Positions 53,956 through 62,777 of a stretch of 64,000 nucleotides of DNA are shown here, one piece after another; within the stretch, counting starts at the first letter, position 1, and each line of letters begins with the position of its first letter. The DNA is taken from the NCBI GenBank assembly GCA_900770765.1, contig CAAGLK010000134.1, forward strand, positions 1 to 64,000, given 5' to 3'. The notes below the pieces were generated by a model. The model saw only the letters and a program-made list of their open reading frames with translations, was not told the DNA's origin and searched no databases. Source of the stretch: Helicobacteraceae bacterium (GTDB lineage Bacteria > Campylobacterota > Campylobacteria > Campylobacterales > Helicobacteraceae). The translations under genes and the position numbers were made by a program.

Positions 53956-54759
53956 ATGCAAGTTCTAGGACGCATTTGGATAAAGGAAAATAATAAAAAC
54001 TTCTTAGGGCATGGCAAAGTTGAGCTTTTAGAGAGAATCGCAAAAAGCGGCTCTATTGCAAAAGCGGCAAAAGAAATGCATATGAGCTATAAAGCGGCGT
54101 GGGATAGCATTGATGCGATGAATAAATTATCAAAAACACCGCTAGTGGAAAAAATCTCAGGTGGCAAAGGAGGTGGTGGGACTAGAGTTACGCAAAAGGG
54201 CTTAAGATTTATTGAACTATTTCGTAAAATGGAAGAAGCCGCAGAGGAACTATTTAATCATTTTAGTAGAGATATTAAGGCTTTAGATGCGTTTTGTGAT
54301 AATGATTGTCAAGGTGATTTTATAGAAAATAAGGAGCAAATTATGATTAAAACAAGTGCAAGAAATACGCTTAAATGCGAGGTTGTAGAGGTTATTCCTG
54401 GTGCGGTAAATACTGAAGTTAAGCTAAAAAGTGGGAATCTAAATCTAGTAAGCATTATTACAAAAGAATCCGCACAAAATTTAGAGCTAAAGGCTGGGAG
54501 TGCGGCGTTTGCATTAATTAAATCTAGCTTTTTTATAGTGTTTAATAAAAAGCCAGAGGGTGTCTCTATGCGTAATATAATAGGCGGCAAAATTAGCAAA
54601 ATCACGCAAGGGGCAGTAAATGCTGAAGTGCTTTTAGATGCTAATGGCGTAGAATTATGTGCTATTGTTACAAAAGAAAGCGTAGAATCTCTAGGGCTAA
54701 AAGTGGGCAATGAAGCGTATTTTGGCGTAAAAGCCTCTTCTGTGATTTTAGCAGTTTAA
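53956..54759 (+). CDS. modE: Molybdate-responsive transcriptional regulator ModE
   Basis: A 267-residue regulator. The N-terminal winged-helix domain (about 15-110) includes SGSIAKAAKEMHMSYKAAWD and the glycine-rich wing SGGKGGGGTRVT. Two TOBE/Mop domains follow (about 132-196 and 201-266: ARNTLKCEVVEVIPGAVNTE and GGKISKITQGAVNAEV) that bind molybdate or tungstate. Full-length ModE with both Mop domains. It lies 63 bases upstream of modA and likely controls the mod operon, and itself through the operator above. Confidence 0.93.
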   Translation: MQVLGRIWIKENNKNFLGHGKVELLERIAKSGSIAKAAKEMHMSYKAAWDSIDAMNKLSKTPLVEKISGGKGGGGTRVTQKGLRFIELFRKMEEAAEELFNHFSRDIKALDAFCDNDCQGDFIENKEQIMIKTSARNTLKCEVVEVIPGAVNTEVKLKSGNLNLVSIITKESAQNLELKAGSAAFALIKSSFFIVFNKKPEGVSMRNIIGGKISKITQGAVNAEVLLDANGVELCAIVTKESVESLGLKVGNEAYFGVKASSVILAV

Positions 54760-54822
54760 ATATTTTTATATAAGGATTCTTAGCTTTAAGGCGGAATCCT
54801 AAATTAATTTTAAGGAGAAAAA

Positions 54823-55575
54823 ATGTTGAAAAAATTTATTTTATCAATGGTTTTAGGTGCTTGTCTTAGCGTTGGAGCTTATGCTGAAGAGATTAAAGTA
54901 TTAGCGGCGGCTTCTTTAAAATATGTGTTAGAAGAGATTAAAACTGATTTTTTAGCTGGCAAAAGTGATAAAATTGAAATCTCTTATATTTCAAGTGGCA
55001 AGGCATTTGCACAAATCAAAAATGGCGCTCCTGTGCATTTATTTGTAGCAGCAGATGTAGGATACCCAGCAAAATTATATGAAGAAAAACTAGCTCCACA
55101 AAAAGAGGAAATTTATGCAAAAGGTAAGCTAGTTTTATGGAGTAATAATGAAAACTTCAAATTAAAAGAGTTAAAAGATATTCTAAATCCGCAAATTACG
55201 CATATTTCAATCCCAAATCCTAAAGTTGCACCATTTGGTAGAGCGTCAGTTGAGGCTTTGAGTGCTACAAATATGCTAAAAGATGTAGAAGCTAAATTTG
55301 TTACAGGTGAAAGCATAGGTGCAGCTACAACTTATGTGGAATCTAAAAATGCAGAAGTAGGCTTTAGTGCGAAATCTATGTTTGGCGAAAGTGGTATTAA
55401 CACGCCTACAATGAGCATTGTAGAAATTGATGAAAAGCTATATGAGCCGATTTTCCAAGCCTTAGTAATCCCAAATTATGGTAAAGATTCTAAGCTAGCA
55501 AAAGACTTTAAAGACTATATTTTAAGTAAAGATGTAAAAGCAAAATTTATAAAATTTGGTTATAGCGTTGAATAA
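54823..55575 (+). CDS. modA: Molybdate-binding periplasmic protein ModA
   Basis: A 250-residue solute-binding protein. A signal peptide (about 1-21, ending AYAEE) is followed by the ModA start KVLAAASLKYVLEEIK. SSGKAFAQIKNGAPVHLFVAADVG and PFGRASVEAL contact molybdate. It brings the anion to ModBC. A weak hairpin of GGATTC/GAATCC arms (54773-54800) lies between modE and modA. TAAGGAG precedes the ATG. Confidence 0.94.
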   Translation: MLKKFILSMVLGACLSVGAYAEEIKVLAAASLKYVLEEIKTDFLAGKSDKIEISYISSGKAFAQIKNGAPVHLFVAADVGYPAKLYEEKLAPQKEEIYAKGKLVLWSNNENFKLKELKDILNPQITHISIPNPKVAPFGRASVEALSATNMLKDVEAKFVTGESIGAATTYVESKNAEVGFSAKSMFGESGINTPTMSIVEIDEKLYEPIFQALVIPNYGKDSKLAKDFKDYILSKDVKAKFIKFGYSVE

Positions 55576-55954
55576 ATTTAACGCTACTTTAATAGCCTTA
55601 AGTGCGAGTGATTCTATCTTGCGCTTAAGGCTAAAGGCAGTAAATGCGGATTCTAGCCTCTTCGTGCTTTTATTAGATAATCAAAAAAGGTTAGAATCCT
55701 ATTTAAATAAACAAATTACGCTAGGTTTTAAAGAAAGTGCGGTGCTTGTCGCTACAAATATACAAAATGCACAAAACACGCTAAAAGCACAAATTTTAGA
55801 AATACAAGCCGATGGATTCTTTGCAAGATTAAGGCTAGTGTGCGACTTTGGCGAGTTTTGTGCGCTTATTAATGCTGCTTTTATAGATGAGTTTAAAAAA
55901 GGCGATTTTGTGGATTGTGCTATTTTAGAGAGTGAAATTTCACTATTTTTATAA
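55556..55954 (+). CDS. Mop/TOBE-type molybdate-binding protein in the mod operon
   Basis: A 132-residue protein between modA and modB. By position it corresponds to the putative molybdenum-pterin-binding protein of the C. jejuni mod operon. Two loosely repeated beta-rich halves (KFNATLIALSASDSILRLRL and LKAQILEIQADGFFARLRLV) resemble TOBE repeats, and ITLGFKESAVLVATN fits the ligand strand. It overlaps the modA end. Start codon is uncertain: TTG at 55556 or TTG at 55568, without a clear ribosome site. Confidence 0.7.
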   Translation: MVIALNKFNATLIALSASDSILRLRLKAVNADSSLFVLLLDNQKRLESYLNKQITLGFKESAVLVATNIQNAQNTLKAQILEIQADGFFARLRLVCDFGEFCALINAAFIDEFKKGDFVDCAILESEISLFL

Positions 55955-55962
55955 GGCGTTTT

Positions 55963-56640
55963 ATGGAAGTGTTATCACAAGATTTTTTAAGCACGATTTT
56001 TTTAACGCTAAAAGTCGCATTAATTACCACTATAATATTGCTTTTTTTAAGCATACCTTTAGGACTTTTTTTAAGTCAATCAAAAAGCAGATTCACTCCT
56101 ATTTTAGAGGCAGTTGTATCGCTACCGCTTGTGCTTCCACCTAGTGTTTTAGGATTCTACCTATTAATTACATTTTCGCCAAATAGTGTTATTGGCAAGT
56201 TTTTATTAGACACATTTAATATAAAATTAGTTTTTAGCTTTCCTGGCTTAATTTTTGGGTCTATTTTATTTTCGCTTCCTTTTATGGTAAATCCAATTGT
56301 CTCTGGCTTTAGCTCTTTGTCAAAATCGCTTTATGAGGCAGCCTTAACGCTAGGTAAAAATAAGCTAGAAATAATTATTTTTGTCCTTTTGCCTAATATT
56401 AAGCGCTCCATTCTCTCAGGCTGCGTGCTTACATTTGCCCACACAATAGGTGAGTTTGGCGTGGTTATGATGATAGGGGGTAATATCGCTGGTGAGACGC
56501 GCGTGGCTAGTATTGCAATTTATGATGAAGTAGAAGCACTAAATTATGCCTTAGCACATAAATATGCCTTAACGCTATTTATTATTACTTTTTGCATTTT
56601 GCTTATTACTTTTTATTTAAATAAAAAGGGCGTTAAGTGA
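55963..56640 (+). CDS. modB: Molybdate ABC transporter permease ModB
   Basis: A 225-residue inner-membrane permease with five to six helices. The EAA loop that docks the ATPase is seen as YEAALTLGKNKLEIIIFVLLP (about 127-147). GEFGVVMMIGGNIAGETRV near 166 is the ModB hallmark. It starts 8 bases after the TOBE gene and overlaps modC by 4 bases (GTGA). Confidence 0.95.
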   Translation: MEVLSQDFLSTIFLTLKVALITTIILLFLSIPLGLFLSQSKSRFTPILEAVVSLPLVLPPSVLGFYLLITFSPNSVIGKFLLDTFNIKLVFSFPGLIFGSILFSLPFMVNPIVSGFSSLSKSLYEAALTLGKNKLEIIIFVLLPNIKRSILSGCVLTFAHTIGEFGVVMMIGGNIAGETRVASIAIYDEVEALNYALAHKYALTLFIITFCILLITFYLNKKGVK

Positions 56641-57524
56641 TTGTTTTAGATTTTGAAAAAACGCTAAATAATGGCGCATTAGTGTTAAAGCTAAATTGTA
56701 AGCTAAAAATGCAAACGCTTATTTCGCTTTTTGGCAAAAGTGGAGTTGGTAAAACTACAGCCCTTAGAATCCTAAGCGGTCTTTTAGAGCCAGATTTTGG
56801 TAAAGTAGAAGTTGATGGAAAAATATGGTTTGATAAAGCAAAGGGCGCAAGAAAGCCTAAGGTAAATTTAGCACCACAAGAGCGGCAAATCGGCTTTGTA
56901 TTCCAAGATTACGCACTTTTCCCAAATATGAGCGTAGAGGAGAATTTAAAATTTGCGCTAAAAGATAAGGATTCTAGTTTTATTGATGAGCTTTTAAAAT
57001 TAAGCGAGTTAGATTCTTTAAGGAAGCAGAAGCCAAGCACGCTAAGCGGTGGGCAGAGTCAGCGAGTGGCTTTAGCTAGAGCGCTTGTTAGACGGCCTAA
57101 GATTCTGCTTTTAGATGAGCCTTTTTCTGCGCTGGATTCTATGATGGCACACACGCTTCAATGTGAACTTTTACGATTGCATAAACATTTTAAACTTAGC
57201 ACATTTTTAGTAAGCCACAATTTAGGCGAGGTATTTTTGCTAGCCGATTTTGTATTGCATTTTAAAAATGGTGAAGTGTTTCAAAGTGGCACTCCAAATG
57301 AAGTTTTTTTACAATCCACTCCAAGCGGTAAATTCCGCCATAGTGGAAATGTTTTAGAAATTAAAAAATCTGGTATTGTGTATTTACTAAGCGTTTTAAT
57401 AGGTAATGAAATATCGCAAATTGTCGCAAATGAAGAAGATATTAAGAATCTAAAAATAGGAGATACTATAATGTTAAGCACAAAAGCGTGGAATCCAATT
57501 ATCACAAAGCTAAAAGTTAATTAG
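56637..57524 (+). CDS. modC: Molybdate ABC transporter ATP-binding protein ModC
   Basis: A 295-residue ATPase. Walker A is FGKSGVGKTT (about 33-42), the Q-loop IGFVFQDYALFP, the ABC signature LSGGQSQRVALARAL (about 136-150), and Walker B ILLLDEPFSALD (about 157-168). The C-terminal 70 residues form a partial TOBE domain. GTG start inside the end of modB. It ends the operon; the next gene lies on the other strand. Confidence 0.94.
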   Translation: MIVLDFEKTLNNGALVLKLNCKLKMQTLISLFGKSGVGKTTALRILSGLLEPDFGKVEVDGKIWFDKAKGARKPKVNLAPQERQIGFVFQDYALFPNMSVEENLKFALKDKDSSFIDELLKLSELDSLRKQKPSTLSGGQSQRVALARALVRRPKILLLDEPFSALDSMMAHTLQCELLRLHKHFKLSTFLVSHNLGEVFLLADFVLHFKNGEVFQSGTPNEVFLQSTPSGKFRHSGNVLEIKKSGIVYLLSVLIGNEISQIVANEEDIKNLKIGDTIMLSTKAWNPIITKLKVN

Positions 57525-57536
57525 GATTCTAGCTAT

Positions 57537-58445
57537 TTAGCTTGTTTTATGGCTTTTAATATAAACTCTTATTTTTTCTTTAATTTGTGGATTAATTTCT
57601 AAATTTAGCTGCAATTTTGATAGTGGCAGCTCAAAGCCATCTAGCTTTGGCGCGTCCTTTTGCGTAATTAAAAGCGAAGTAGCACCTAGCCTTTTATATT
57701 CCTCTAAAATTTGCTCTTTTGGGAAAAATGCGTGGTCGCTTAATAGAATCTTACCCACAACACTAGGTAAAAATTCATCAAGCCTAGATGGATTTGCAAT
57801 AGCGGTTAAAAGCAGCATTTTAGGCGTAGAATCCACTACTTGAACGCTTCTTTTATAATCTACTCCTTCAATAGCCACAATATCCGCCTTTTTATATGCA
57901 CTTCTTTTTTCTCTATAAGCCCCACTAGGGATACAAAAGCTAAAATATGGCTCTAACTTTGGCTTTAAAACAATATTTAGCTTTTTAAAATTAAAGCGGA
58001 ATCCATCGTCTAAAAATATCACATTTGCCCCTAGTTTTTTAGCCTCTAAAATCCCTTTAGCACGATTCTCACTTACAATAACACTCGCATTTTTTAACGC
58101 CCTAGCTATCATTAATGCTTCATCGCCTACGGATTCCACGCTCTCTTTAATCTCGCCTTTAATGCTTACGATTTTTACACCCTTGCTTTTTCGTTTATAT
58201 CCTCTTAAAATTACACAAGCATTTTCATAATCTTTTGCAATTTCAATCACAAAAGGCGTCTTCCCACTCCCACCAACAACTAAATTTCCAATACTAACAA
58301 TAGGAATCCTAAAATCTCTAAAAGGTGCGATTTTACGCTTTATCGTAGAAATAGCACAATACAAAAAGCTAAAAGGCAAAAGTATAAAAGCTAGAATCTT
58401 TTGCCCCACACTTGGTTTATAAAAATATCGCTCAAGCCACCGCAT
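57537..58445 (-). CDS. lpxK: Tetraacyldisaccharide 4'-kinase
   Basis: A 302-residue membrane-associated kinase that adds the 4'-phosphate in lipid A synthesis. The P-loop VGGSGKTPFVIEIA lies at about residues 57-70, an N-terminal helix (ILAFILLPFSFLYCAI) anchors the protein, and VIFLDDGFRF near 146 is the conserved DDGxQ-like segment. AFFPKEQILEEY follows. It is downstream of an aminotransferase-like gene and nadE; in H. pylori lpxK and nadE are adjacent. Confidence 0.93.
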   Translation of the reverse strand: MRWLERYFYKPSVGQKILAFILLPFSFLYCAISTIKRKIAPFRDFRIPIVSIGNLVVGGSGKTPFVIEIAKDYENACVILRGYKRKSKGVKIVSIKGEIKESVESVGDEALMIARALKNASVIVSENRAKGILEAKKLGANVIFLDDGFRFNFKKLNIVLKPKLEPYFSFCIPSGAYREKRSAYKKADIVAIEGVDYKRSVQVVDSTPKMLLLTAIANPSRLDEFLPSVVGKILLSDHAFFPKEQILEEYKRLGATSLLITQKDAPKLDGFELPLSKLQLNLEINPQIKEKIRVYIKSHKTS

Positions 58446-58453
58446 AAGAATCC

Positions 58454-59584
58454 TTAAAATCGCTCACTAGCAAGCTGTATCATTTTCTTACACACATAAT
58501 CAATATCCGCCTTTTGCATAGCACTATAAATAGGCAAACTAAGAATCTGCTGGTAATTTTTAAGCGCAATGGGAAAATCACTAATTTTATATTTATATTT
58601 ATTTTTATAATAGCTTAATAAGTGCATAGGCACAAAATGCAGTGAAGTCTCAATCCCACACGCCTTTAGCTCTCTTGCAAAATGGTCTCTATTTTTATCA
58701 ATTTTAATAATAAAATGTGCAAAAATATGCGGATATTTCACAATAGGCATAGAAATATGTGGAGCGTCTTTTAAGGATTCCATATAATATTTTGCTATTT
58801 CTTGCCGCCTTTTAATAATATAATCAATGCGTCTTAATTGACTTAAGCATAACGCAGAATCCAAAAAGCTAACATTATATTTATTTCCAAGCCCTACAAC
58901 ATCATATAAATATTGCGGCCTAGATGAAGTTGTTTTTTCACTTACCACACCATGATAGCGTAAAAGCATAGCCTCTTTTGCTAATGCTTCATCTTGTGTG
59001 GTTAAGATTCCAGCTTGTGCGACAGGATTTATGGAATCTAGCACGATACTAAAAATACTTGCATAGCTTCCTTGTGAGCCGATTTTTACGCCATTGCGCA
59101 CAAGTCCTAAAGCCATAGTAGCATCTTCAATAATCTTAATATCGTATTTATCGGCTAAATCAAAAAATGGTTCCATATCGCACACTTGCCCAGCCGTGTG
59201 GCTTACAATAATCGCACGCAGTTTTTTATTACCTATTTTTTCAAGCGTCTCTTTGCATTTTTCTAGCGAGATAAAAAATGTATCTTCTTCAATATCCACA
59301 AATATAGGCTCCGCATCAAAATGCCGAATCATTTCAGGAAACATAGGGTGGCAGTTAATAGAGCAAATTATTTTATCCCCCCTTTTAATATCCATAGCAA
59401 ATAAGCATAAATGAAACGCAGCCGTGCCGCTAATTGTCGCTATTGCATGTGATGTGCCAATATATTCTTTAAACTCTTTTTCAAGCGTTAAAACCACATT
59501 TTCACTAGGATTTTCTAAAACTTCTAAAACAGCTTCTCTCTCAGCTTCTGTAATATCTGGGATAAAGTAAGGAATCTTACGCAT
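58454..59584 (-). CDS. DegT/DnrJ/EryC1-fold protein lacking the PLP lysine
   Basis: A 376-residue protein of the sugar aminotransferase fold. It keeps the usual frame: VLTLEKEFKEYIGTSHAIAT, GTAAFHLCLF, HTAGQVCDMEPF, and the PLP-pyridine aspartate D154 in IIEDATMALG. Where functional members have FSFHPxK, this one reads FSIVLDS (residues 178-184), so the Schiff-base lysine is replaced by S184 with no lysine near. It cannot act as a normal aminotransferase. A dehydratase-like or regulatory role, or loss of activity, are possible. It lies between lpxK and nadE. Confidence 0.75.
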   Translation of the reverse strand: MRKIPYFIPDITEAEREAVLEVLENPSENVVLTLEKEFKEYIGTSHAIATISGTAAFHLCLFAMDIKRGDKIICSINCHPMFPEMIRHFDAEPIFVDIEEDTFFISLEKCKETLEKIGNKKLRAIIVSHTAGQVCDMEPFFDLADKYDIKIIEDATMALGLVRNGVKIGSQGSYASIFSIVLDSINPVAQAGILTTQDEALAKEAMLLRYHGVVSEKTTSSRPQYLYDVVGLGNKYNVSFLDSALCLSQLRRIDYIIKRRQEIAKYYMESLKDAPHISMPIVKYPHIFAHFIIKIDKNRDHFARELKACGIETSLHFVPMHLLSYYKNKYKYKISDFPIALKNYQQILSLPIYSAMQKADIDYVCKKMIQLASERF

Positions 59585-59586
59585 TT

Positions 59587-60360
59587 TTAACCTTCAATAG
59601 ATTCTAAGACTGCAATTTGTGGCAACTCTCGCTTAAAAGCATTTTGCTTTATACGCCTTTTAACAAGCTCTAGTGCGTCTTTGCTAAAGCCTTTTTGTAA
59701 AATCAACTCATCATCTACACCATTTTCTAAAAGTCGCATAATGGAATCCAAAATTTCATAAGAAAAGCCAAGCTCACCCTCATCGCTTTGCCCTTCAAAA
59801 AAGTCCGCACTAGGGGCTTTGTTTATAATATTTTGCGGAATCTCTAAGATTCTAGCTAGCTTAAAAATATCACTTTTATACAAATCCCCAAGCGGATTAA
59901 TCGCACTTGCCAAATCGCCAAAAATCGTCCCATAGCCAAGCAGAATCTCACTTTTATTACTTGTCCCAATCACAAGCGCATTATTAACAAAAGCATAATC
60001 ATAAAGGCAAATCATACGCATCCTAGCGCAAAGATTCCCTAAGCGGATAAGGTTGGAATCCAAATTTTTCAAAAGTTTTTCAAACGCATTTTGCGGTAAT
60101 TCTAAAGGCAAAATCTCATAATCTAAATTAAGATTCTTACATAACTCTAAAGCGTCTTTTAAATTGTGCGGATTTGACTGCTTATGTGGCATTAAAAGGG
60201 CTTTTGCATTTTCTCCAAAAGCCAAAACACAAAGTTTTGCCACCACAGCGGAATCCAAACCACCACTTAAGCCAAATACTACTTTATTAAAACCACGCAC
60301 TGAGACTTCATTTTTTAAAAATTCCACTAAATTTTTAGCTACTTTTTCATAACCATACAT
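59587..60360 (-). CDS. nadE: NAD(+) synthase
   Basis: A 257-residue ATP-dependent enzyme that amidates nicotinic acid adenine dinucleotide. The ATP-pyrophosphatase P-loop FGLSGGLDSAVVAKL lies at about residues 28-42. IGTSNKSEILLGYGTIFGDL (about 131-150) and APSADFFEGQSDEGELG (about 183-199) are further signatures. The glutaminase domain of longer NadE is absent, so it uses ammonia. The upstream region holds a symmetric palindrome shared with the divergent OmpA-like gene. Confidence 0.95.
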   Translation of the reverse strand: MYGYEKVAKNLVEFLKNEVSVRGFNKVVFGLSGGLDSAVVAKLCVLAFGENAKALLMPHKQSNPHNLKDALELCKNLNLDYEILPLELPQNAFEKLLKNLDSNLIRLGNLCARMRMICLYDYAFVNNALVIGTSNKSEILLGYGTIFGDLASAINPLGDLYKSDIFKLARILEIPQNIINKAPSADFFEGQSDEGELGFSYEILDSIMRLLENGVDDELILQKGFSKDALELVKRRIKQNAFKRELPQIAVLESIEG

Positions 60361-60410
60361 TTATAAAACCTTAATTTTTTATATTAATTCTAAAATTTTA
60401 TTTAAAATGT

Positions 60411-60441
60411 GTATTGTATCTAAAATTTTTAGATACAATAC
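60411..60441. promoter_or_regulatory. 31-base palindrome with divergent -10 boxes (nadE / OmpA-like gene)
   Basis: GTATTGTATCTAAAA, one T, then its exact complement. Because the halves are symmetrical, each strand carries TACAAT: at 60434-60439 towards the OmpA-like gene, and at 60413-60418 towards nadE. The distances to the start codons (32 and 52 bases) suit two divergent promoters. It is also a good candidate operator. No terminator role is expected, since both genes point away. Confidence 0.6.
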
Positions 60442-60471
60442 AAAAACATTTTTACATTTTTAGGAGGATTT

Positions 60472-61374
60472 ATGAAAAAGGCATTAGCACTTTCTTTAGC
60501 GTTATGCACTTCAGTTTTTGCAGCGAATAATTTATTTGAAATTACACCAGAAGTTGGCGGTAGCTTCCACATTGATAGCAATACTTATGGTAATCAAGAC
60601 TTAACTTATGGCTTAAAATTTGCCACTCGTGTAGCACCTACTTGGTTAGCAGAAGCTGGTTATAATCGCATAAGCGATGCGGATTATAAAAATAATCTAG
60701 GCTTTACGGATGTAGATAGATATTTTATAAATTTAATTAAAGAATTTGAAATTGAGGATAGCAAAACAACTCCTTATATTTTAGGAGGAATCGGTTATGA
60801 GTATTTAAACAATAATGCAAATAGTATGGATAGTGCAATTTTTGGTCAATATGGCGTTGGTTTGCGTTATGCTATGGCGGAATATTTGCATTTAAAAACA
60901 GAGCTTAAACATCTAGCTAGCCTTGATGGCAGAAGTGATATTGTGGCTACAATAGGCTTTAGTATTCCTTTTGGCACTTATGCAAAAGAAGTTGAAGTCG
61001 TAGAGGAAGCTGTGGTTATAGAAGAGCCTAAAACTCATATTCACACTTTTTCAGTGCAATTCCCTACGGATTCCGCTATTGTCGCGCCACAATATAACAC
61101 AGAAATAAAAGATTTCGCAGATTCTTTAAAAGAGAATCCAAATCAAGCGGCAATTATCGGCGGACACACAGATTCCACAGGAAGCGATACTTATAATCAA
61201 AAACTTTCGCAAAAACGCGCAAATGCAGTAAAAGATGCAATTATTGCAGAAGGTGTTGAAGCAGAAAGATTAGAAGCAAAAGGCTATGGAGAAGCTAGAC
61301 CAATAGCAGATAACGCCACAAAAGAAGGCAGAGCTAAAAATAGAAGAGTAGAAGCAGAAATTTTCACAAAGTAA
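60472..61374 (+). CDS. OmpA family outer-membrane protein, CadF-like
   Basis: A 300-residue protein. A signal peptide (1-18, ending VFAA) is followed by an eight-stranded barrel (about 20-170: EITPEVGGSFHIDSNTYG, YILGGIGYEYL, GQYGVGLRYAM). A short linker rich in E and V follows, then an OmpA C-terminal domain (about 195-300) that binds peptidoglycan, with the NxxL-type motif IIGGHTDSTGSDTYNQKLSQ and AKNRRVEAEI. It resembles CadF, the fibronectin-binding adhesin of C. jejuni, but adhesin activity is not shown here. TAGGAGG ribosome site. Confidence 0.88.
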   Translation: MKKALALSLALCTSVFAANNLFEITPEVGGSFHIDSNTYGNQDLTYGLKFATRVAPTWLAEAGYNRISDADYKNNLGFTDVDRYFINLIKEFEIEDSKTTPYILGGIGYEYLNNNANSMDSAIFGQYGVGLRYAMAEYLHLKTELKHLASLDGRSDIVATIGFSIPFGTYAKEVEVVEEAVVIEEPKTHIHTFSVQFPTDSAIVAPQYNTEIKDFADSLKENPNQAAIIGGHTDSTGSDTYNQKLSQKRANAVKDAIIAEGVEAERLEAKGYGEARPIADNATKEGRAKNRRVEAEIFTK

Positions 61375-61382
61375 GCTAAATA

Positions 61383-62777
61383 ATGCGACCTATCATCAAG
61401 CAAGATATCGCCATTTATGCACCAGATGTGCATTTAGATATGAAAGCCGCTAAAGAGATTTGCGAGGTGCTTATTTCAAATAGTGCGACAATCCGCTCTT
61501 TAGGGCTTAAGGCTGTGTTTTTTTCTTTTGAAAACATAGAGCAGTTTGACGAAGGTGCTACGATTCTAATCGCAAAGGCGCTTTTAGCAATGCAAAATAA
61601 AGTCAGCATTGCAGTAGCCTTTGTAAATTACAATGATTCACAATTTCCTAAGTTAAAAACATTATTTCCAAATAAAAGCCTACCACTTTTCCGCTCAGAA
61701 AATATGGCAAATTTATTATTAAATCTAAAACTACCTCCGCTTAATCAAAAAATCATATATTATGATAAAGACCAAATGATGCAGACGCTAATCTCACAAG
61801 AGCTTACAAATAAAGGTTATCAAATCATTTTAGTAAATAGCGAGGCAGATTTTTTATCAAAAAAAAGAATTTATTTAGACAATGCAATTTATATATACGA
61901 TATTTATTTTGATATAACAAGTAATTTTATCCCAGTAACAATAGCAAATGGAATTGTAACTTACACGCTTTATAAACGCGTAGATAAAAATATTACAAGA
62001 TTTTTTAATATACAAACACATAATTCAAGGTTAAGAGAGGGCTATAAAGTATTTATATTTGACGCTACAGACACAAAGGATTTTAATCCAGCGGCACTTG
62101 ATTTTGTTATGTCTTTAGCCTTAAATAACGCACGCTTTGAGGCTTGTATTGCGATTTGTGGGTTAAAAACTGCTTTAGATTCTAACAAACAAGTTTTATG
62201 TGCTAAAAGTCGTGTGTATTTCTTTAATACCCTAGATGAATGCAAAAAGAATCCAAAAATACTAGAACTTGCAAAAAGCCACAGCATAGCAGAACAAAAG
62301 AGAAAAGGCCTAACGAAGCACTTAGTAGCACAGCTTCCTGTTTTTATAAACGCCGCAATTGAGACGCTATCATCGCTAACAGGCGGCAATGCAAAACGCA
62401 CAGATTATAAAGTAACAATATATAACAAAACAGCACAAAACGACATTATGGGCGCTATGATTAATTTTGAAGGCGATGTTACAGGATTAGTTGCATTATG
62501 TTTTAGCAAAGAAATAGTAAAAGAAGCTTCTATGATGCTTTTAGGCGAGGAATCTCAAAGCGATGATGAGTTATTAGATGTTATCTCAGAATTTACAAAT
62601 ATTATAGCTGGTCGCTCTAAAGCTATTTTAGCCGAACACAATATTTCAATTGGAATCTCACTGCCACAAGCCTATAAAAGCGAAGATGATATAGTCAAAG
62701 TCTTAGGCGGCAAGCAAGGCGTGCAAGTTAATTTACTATTAAATGAAAAGCCACTAGTGCTATTTTTAGCTCATTAA
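61383..62777 (+). CDS. Two-domain protein with a C-terminal CheX domain
   Basis: A 464-residue protein. The last 150 residues match CheX, a CheY-phosphate phosphatase fold: TDYKVTIYNKTAQNDIMGAM, LVALCFSKEIVKEASMMLLG and the ExxN-like DVISEFTNIIAGRSKAIL (about 399-416). The N-terminal 300 residues are not recognisable; the first 110 look like a STAS-type alpha/beta domain, and a receiver-like section follows (about 125-300) without a clear phospho-site. Probably involved in motility or chemotaxis. It follows the OmpA-like gene by 8 bases. Confidence 0.75.
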   Translation: MRPIIKQDIAIYAPDVHLDMKAAKEICEVLISNSATIRSLGLKAVFFSFENIEQFDEGATILIAKALLAMQNKVSIAVAFVNYNDSQFPKLKTLFPNKSLPLFRSENMANLLLNLKLPPLNQKIIYYDKDQMMQTLISQELTNKGYQIILVNSEADFLSKKRIYLDNAIYIYDIYFDITSNFIPVTIANGIVTYTLYKRVDKNITRFFNIQTHNSRLREGYKVFIFDATDTKDFNPAALDFVMSLALNNARFEACIAICGLKTALDSNKQVLCAKSRVYFFNTLDECKKNPKILELAKSHSIAEQKRKGLTKHLVAQLPVFINAAIETLSSLTGGNAKRTDYKVTIYNKTAQNDIMGAMINFEGDVTGLVALCFSKEIVKEASMMLLGEESQSDDELLDVISEFTNIIAGRSKAILAEHNISIGISLPQAYKSEDDIVKVLGGKQGVQVNLLLNEKPLVLFLAH

